Below, in pieces: positions 6,025 through 8,375 of a stretch of 8,375 nucleotides of DNA. Every line of letters starts with the position of its first letter. The first letter of the stretch is position 1. The position numbers were made by a program, and so were the translations under genes. The DNA comes from Phycisphaerae bacterium. Its GTDB lineage: Bacteria; Planctomycetota; Phycisphaerae; Sedimentisphaerales; Anaerohalosphaeraceae. The notes under the pieces were generated by a model. That model was not told where the DNA came from, did no database searches, and saw only the letters and a list, made by a program, of their open reading frames with translations. The stretch lies in the NCBI GenBank assembly GCA_021736615.1, contig JAIPFN010000260.1, forward strand, positions 1-8,375, given 5' to 3'.

Positions 6025-7267
6025 ATGCCTTTAAAATATCTGTTACATTTTTCGCAGCCAGTACCGCAGTCGACCATGCTATCTGGAGGTTGTATCCTCC
6101 GCATGGGCCGTCTGCATTTATTACTTCTCCGGCAAAGTACAAACCCGGGGCGATTTTTGACTGCATTGTTTTTGGGTCTATCTGTTTTGTGTCTACTCCT
6201 CCTCGGGTTATTGTTGCCTGTGCGAATCCGGAGGTGCCTTTTATAGGTGTTGACAGGCGTTTGATCAACTGTATGATCTTTCCACGGTTCCTTTTGGTGA
6301 GCTGGGCGAAGGTAGTTTTTTCGGAAATATCCGCTTGAGCGATTATTTCCGCGGCTAGTCTGGCAGGGAGGATATTTGACAGAAAACTTAGAACTTTCTT
6401 TTTGGGGTTGGCGTTTGAGTATTCGCTCAAATCATATCTAAAGTCTTCTTCACTTTCGGCGGCGAGCAGGTCTATCTGGATGTCAAGCGGATCAGTAATA
6501 TTTGAAATGTCTTCTGCGATAAATCTGCTGAACTCGAAGATTGCAGGGCCGCCAATTCCTTTGCCGGTGAACATCATCGGGCCGGCTGATGAGATCTTTT
6601 TGCCGTTAATTTTCGTTGAGACCTTAACATTGCCCAGAGCGACGCCTTGTAATTTTGTCAGCCATTTTTCTTCGGTGACCAGACTCGCAAGGGCGGGGAC
6701 GGGTTTGATGATATTGTGGCCAAGATGTTCGGCGAGGCTGTAACCGTCGCCGGTCGAGCCGAGGTCCGGATAGCTTTTTCCGCCGGTAGCTATTATTACC
6801 GATTTGGATTTTATTGTGTCGGTGCCGGCAGTTATTGTAAAGCCGCTTTCGTCTTTTAAGATGCGTTCGACTCTTCTGCCATAGATGATTTTTACTCCAA
6901 GTCGCTGGGCTTCTTCGAGTAAGGCATTCTTGACCGTCGCCGCTTTGTCTGTGGCAGGGAAAATCGATCCGTCATCTTCAGTCTTGCTCTTTACGCCGAG
7001 TTTTGCGAAAAACTCTATGGTATCTGCCGGCGAGAACTCGTAGAGGCTGTGCTTGAGGAAGCGTCCGCAAAAATCATACGCCTGAACAAACTGGTTAATG
7101 CTGCCGTCATGTGTTAGATTGCACCGCCCGCGTCCGGTCACCAAAAGTTTACGACCAACAGAGGTGTTACGCTCGATAACGGCAACGGTTGCCCCGCTAC
7201 GCGCAGCAAAAACAGAAGCCATAAGCCCCGCCGCTCCGCCGCCAATAATACAAACATCACATTTCAC
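6023..7267 (-). CDS. HI0933/BaiN-type NAD(P)/FAD-dependent flavoprotein
   Basis: Cytoplasmic flavoprotein of the HI0933-like (YhiN/BaiN) family, 414 residues, a normal length. The FAD fold is at the N-terminus: CDVCIIGGGAAGLMAS (3-18) and Glu32 for the ribose. The family signature GRKLLVTGRGRCNLT is at 38-52. ATGGKSYPDLGSTGDGY lies in the middle, and the C-terminal flavin-closing block is GEVINADGPCGGYNLQIAWSTA (380-401). One gut member (BaiN) reduces bile-acid double bonds, but most members have no known reaction, so substrate and symbol are left open. The start is GTG 7267, as no ATG lies before the glycine motif; only a weak AAGAG is seen nine bases upstream. It is convergent with the oxidoreductase operon. 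The next gene in the same direction ends 153 bases upstream, so it is probably transcribed alone, from a promoter I could not fix. Confidence 0.9.
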   Translation of the reverse strand: MKCDVCIIGGGAAGLMASVFAARSGATVAVIERNTSVGRKLLVTGRGRCNLTHDGSINQFVQAYDFCGRFLKHSLYEFSPADTIEFFAKLGVKSKTEDDGSIFPATDKAATVKNALLEEAQRLGVKIIYGRRVERILKDESGFTITAGTDTIKSKSVIIATGGKSYPDLGSTGDGYSLAEHLGHNIIKPVPALASLVTEEKWLTKLQGVALGNVKVSTKINGKKISSAGPMMFTGKGIGGPAIFEFSRFIAEDISNITDPLDIQIDLLAAESEEDFRYDLSEYSNANPKKKVLSFLSNILPARLAAEIIAQADISEKTTFAQLTKRNRGKIIQLIKRLSTPIKGTSGFAQATITRGGVDTKQIDPKTMQSKIAPGLYFAGEVINADGPCGGYNLQIAWSTAVLAAKNVTDILKA

Positions 7268-7320
7268 AATAAAAGACTCTTGATATGCTTGTTATTTTTC
7301 GGATTTTTTCCTTTTTTCAC

Positions 7321-7349
7321 TTGAACTTTTAGCTACATTTGTCGATAAT
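7321..7349 (+). promoter_or_regulatory. Plus-strand sigma-70 promoter for a candidate small RNA
   Basis: TTGAAC (7321-7326) and GATAAT (7344-7349, five of six) are 17 bases apart. No plus-strand protein gene of meaningful length follows before the terminator at 7395-7415. The predicted start of transcription is about 7356. Confidence 0.5.
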
Positions 7350-7355
7350 ACTATT

Positions 7356-7415
7356 AATCCGCTTAAGCGGAGGTGGATGGCCAAAGTGCTATCGGGCCTT
7401 TCGGGGCCTTTTTTT
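7356..7415 (+). ncRNA. Candidate small RNA, about 60 bases
   Basis: Bounded by a sigma-70-like promoter and an intrinsic terminator, in the gap between two minus-strand genes. It would begin with the perfect palindrome CCGCTTAAGCGG (7359-7370), which can fold as a 4-base stem with loop TTAA. It continues with GGAGGTG (7369-7375), complementary to the usual 16S rRNA 3' end, and ends in GGCC-rich terminator sequence. GGCC occurs at 7379, 7395 and 7405, so the 3' half has alternative pairings. It is convergent with the DUF3800 gene and stops five bases before that gene's stop, so read-through would be antisense to it. It also contains a 15-codon reading frame (ATG 7377 to TAA 7424), which is probably not translated. 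It matches no RNA family I know; it could also be a relic leader. Confidence 0.35.
7395..7415 (+). terminator. Intrinsic terminator of the candidate small RNA
   Basis: GGCC (7395-7398), loop TTTCGG, GGCC (7405-7408), then seven T (7409-7415). A longer alternative pairs GGCCAAAG (7379-7386) with CTTT (7398-7401) and GGCC (7405-7408), leaving CGG bulged. The T run is on the plus strand only, so this does not serve the DUF3800 gene. Confidence 0.6.
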
Positions 7416-7420
7416 ATGCG

Positions 7421-8194
7421 CTAAAGTAGCTTCTTGCCGAAAACTCTTTCACCTTTACGATAGTACTTCTCCCTAAGTATTTCGATTATCTTTTTCCCAA
7501 AAGGTGGGAGTTCCCTGCCAAACAAATCATTTTCATGTAATATCTCATTTCTCGACGGGTGAGCTAATAAGTCAGACAATTGAAGTCCCGCAATATTATT
7601 TGCTTTATTTTTTACTTTCAATCTTGAGCTGGTTAACCTTTGCTGCATTTGCTCAGGGCCGAAATATTCAGTACCCTTTACAAAAAGACCATTGAATGAA
7701 TCCTTTAGTCTTCGATCTTCTTTACCTCCTCTGCTTTCTGCCATCACATCGCCTTGACTGTCAACAGAGTCTAGAAAGAAGATATATCTTTCAAGCATAA
7801 CTTTAAGACAGTAATGATAAGGATCGTATCGCCAGGTAGTATATGTTTCTTTATGATTAAGCTTATCAATACACACTGTAATAACTTTATAATCCCAATT
7901 AACTAATAGCTGCAACAAAGCAGTGTTAAATCTACTCCTGAATTCTGAATCTCTGAATCTCGTAAATGGGGGTTTAGCATTTAGCATTTCTTTTCGGTGA
8001 AATAGTATCGGATCATCAGGATGAGATTCAAAAAAATCAGCTTTAATTCTTTCCATCTGAGGATGAACAGTAGTTGCTATATATTTCAAGTCGACGATGA
8101 CACCTGTCAGACTCAAAAACCTGTGGTTGGGATTATCTGAACTGCCAAGATCGGAATTTCCGACTTCGTCAATGTATATGCGGTATTTGTTCAT
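7421..8194 (-). CDS. DUF3800 domain protein
   Basis: 257-residue protein of the DUF3800 family, whose biochemical activity is not established. These proteins are often found in accessory and defence-like regions and have been suggested to be nucleases. Conserved family marks are present: the N-terminal acidic pair in YIDEVGN (Asp9-Glu10, usually IDESG), LFHRKEM (64-70, His66), ESRGGKEDRR (153-162), and the C-terminal NIAGLQLSDLLA (200-211, Gln205 and Asp208, usually QLAD). It has no signal peptide or membrane helix, so it is cytoplasmic. I chose ATG 8194 because AGGA lies seven bases upstream; an in-frame TTG at 8209 is less likely. The gene is clearly more AT-rich than its neighbours: two 60-base stretches I counted (7681 and 7801) have 38% and 32% G+C, against 43-63% in stretches of the other genes. 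This suggests recent acquisition. Confidence 0.85.
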   Translation of the reverse strand: MNKYRIYIDEVGNSDLGSSDNPNHRFLSLTGVIVDLKYIATTVHPQMERIKADFFESHPDDPILFHRKEMLNAKPPFTRFRDSEFRSRFNTALLQLLVNWDYKVITVCIDKLNHKETYTTWRYDPYHYCLKVMLERYIFFLDSVDSQGDVMAESRGGKEDRRLKDSFNGLFVKGTEYFGPEQMQQRLTSSRLKVKNKANNIAGLQLSDLLAHPSRNEILHENDLFGRELPPFGKKIIEILREKYYRKGERVFGKKLL

Positions 8195-8338
8195 TTGATC
8201 TTCCTGCAATTCTTTACTTAATTAATCAATCATAAACATTGCTGTCCAAGACAATTTAGTTTTTCAATAAGAAAGCAGCTTAAATGCATAAAATCAATAC
8301 TCTTAAGGCAGGTTTTGCAAGGTTCAAAAACAGGTTAC

Positions 8339-8368
8339 ATTATAATGCTGTCCTAAAAAATCTTTCAA
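8339..8368 (-). promoter_or_regulatory. Near-consensus promoter for the DUF3800 gene, with a long leader
   Basis: On the minus strand TTGAAA (8368-8363, five of six) and TATAAT (8344-8339, six of six) are 18 bases apart. Transcription would start near 8332 and leave a leader of about 138 bases before ATG 8194. The leader is AT-rich; I see no clear riboswitch or strong hairpin in it. The -10 lies in the palindrome CATTATAATG, so a TATAAT also reads on the plus strand, but there it lacks a -35 at proper spacing. The remaining bases to 8375 hold no gene I can support. Confidence 0.5.
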
Positions 8369-8375
8369 AACCAAC

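Noticed and set aside
7377..7424. A 15-codon plus-strand reading frame starting ATGGCCAAA after GGAGG, as a possible leader peptide.
   Set aside because: The ribosome site is only a few bases from the ATG, the frame runs through the terminator hairpin and its T run, and the peptide shows no regulatory codon run. It is kept only as a note under the small RNA.
8315..8346. Plus-strand promoter TTGCAA/TATAAT near the right edge.
   Set aside because: The spacing is 20 bases. The TATAAT is half of a palindrome that fits a much better minus-strand promoter (18-base spacing).

Overview
The window looks like chromosomal DNA from a Gram-negative, carbohydrate-degrading bacterium of the PVC group, most likely a planctomycete of the Phycisphaerae/Sedimentisphaerales kind. 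This is an inference. It rests on a tandem pair of exported sialate O-acetylesterase-like proteins followed by a Tat-exported Gfo/Idh/MocA oxidoreductase, on moderate G+C, and on frequent GTG/TTG starts. Lentisphaerae, Kiritimatiellae or Verrucomicrobia cannot be excluded. There is no rRNA, tRNA, CRISPR array or insertion sequence in view. All intergenic gaps are under 200 bases.

Left end (1-1368, minus strand): the first 60 codons of a thioredoxin reductase (trxB, GTG start) run off the window edge. Upstream of it in the same direction are a one-helix membrane-anchored protein of unknown function and then a thioredoxin-type arsenate reductase (arsC). A good intrinsic terminator separates arsC from the other two. 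The unknown gene has a promoter placed so close to its ATG that its mRNA may be leaderless.

Centre (1378-6024, plus strand): a compact divergent control region carries overlapping promoters for arsC and the first esterase, plus two copies (16 of 17 bases identical) of a short sequence, one at each gene's start. The transcription unit to the right is esterase 1, esterase 2 and oxidoreductase, closed by a strong terminator. The two esterases are tandem duplicates whose C-terminal halves are much more alike than their middles. A plausible joint role is removing acetyl groups from an acetylated glycan outside the cytoplasm, then redox or glycosidase-type chemistry on the released sugar by the Tat-exported enzyme.

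Right end (6023-8375): a convergent HI0933/BaiN-type flavoprotein gene (minus, GTG start) is followed by a 153-base gap. That gap holds what looks like a self-contained plus-strand small RNA gene, with a promoter, about 60 transcribed bases and an intrinsic terminator. Last comes an AT-rich DUF3800 gene (minus) with a near-consensus promoter and a leader of about 140 bases. This gene plus small RNA pair is the most accessory-looking part of the window and the best place to look for something new.
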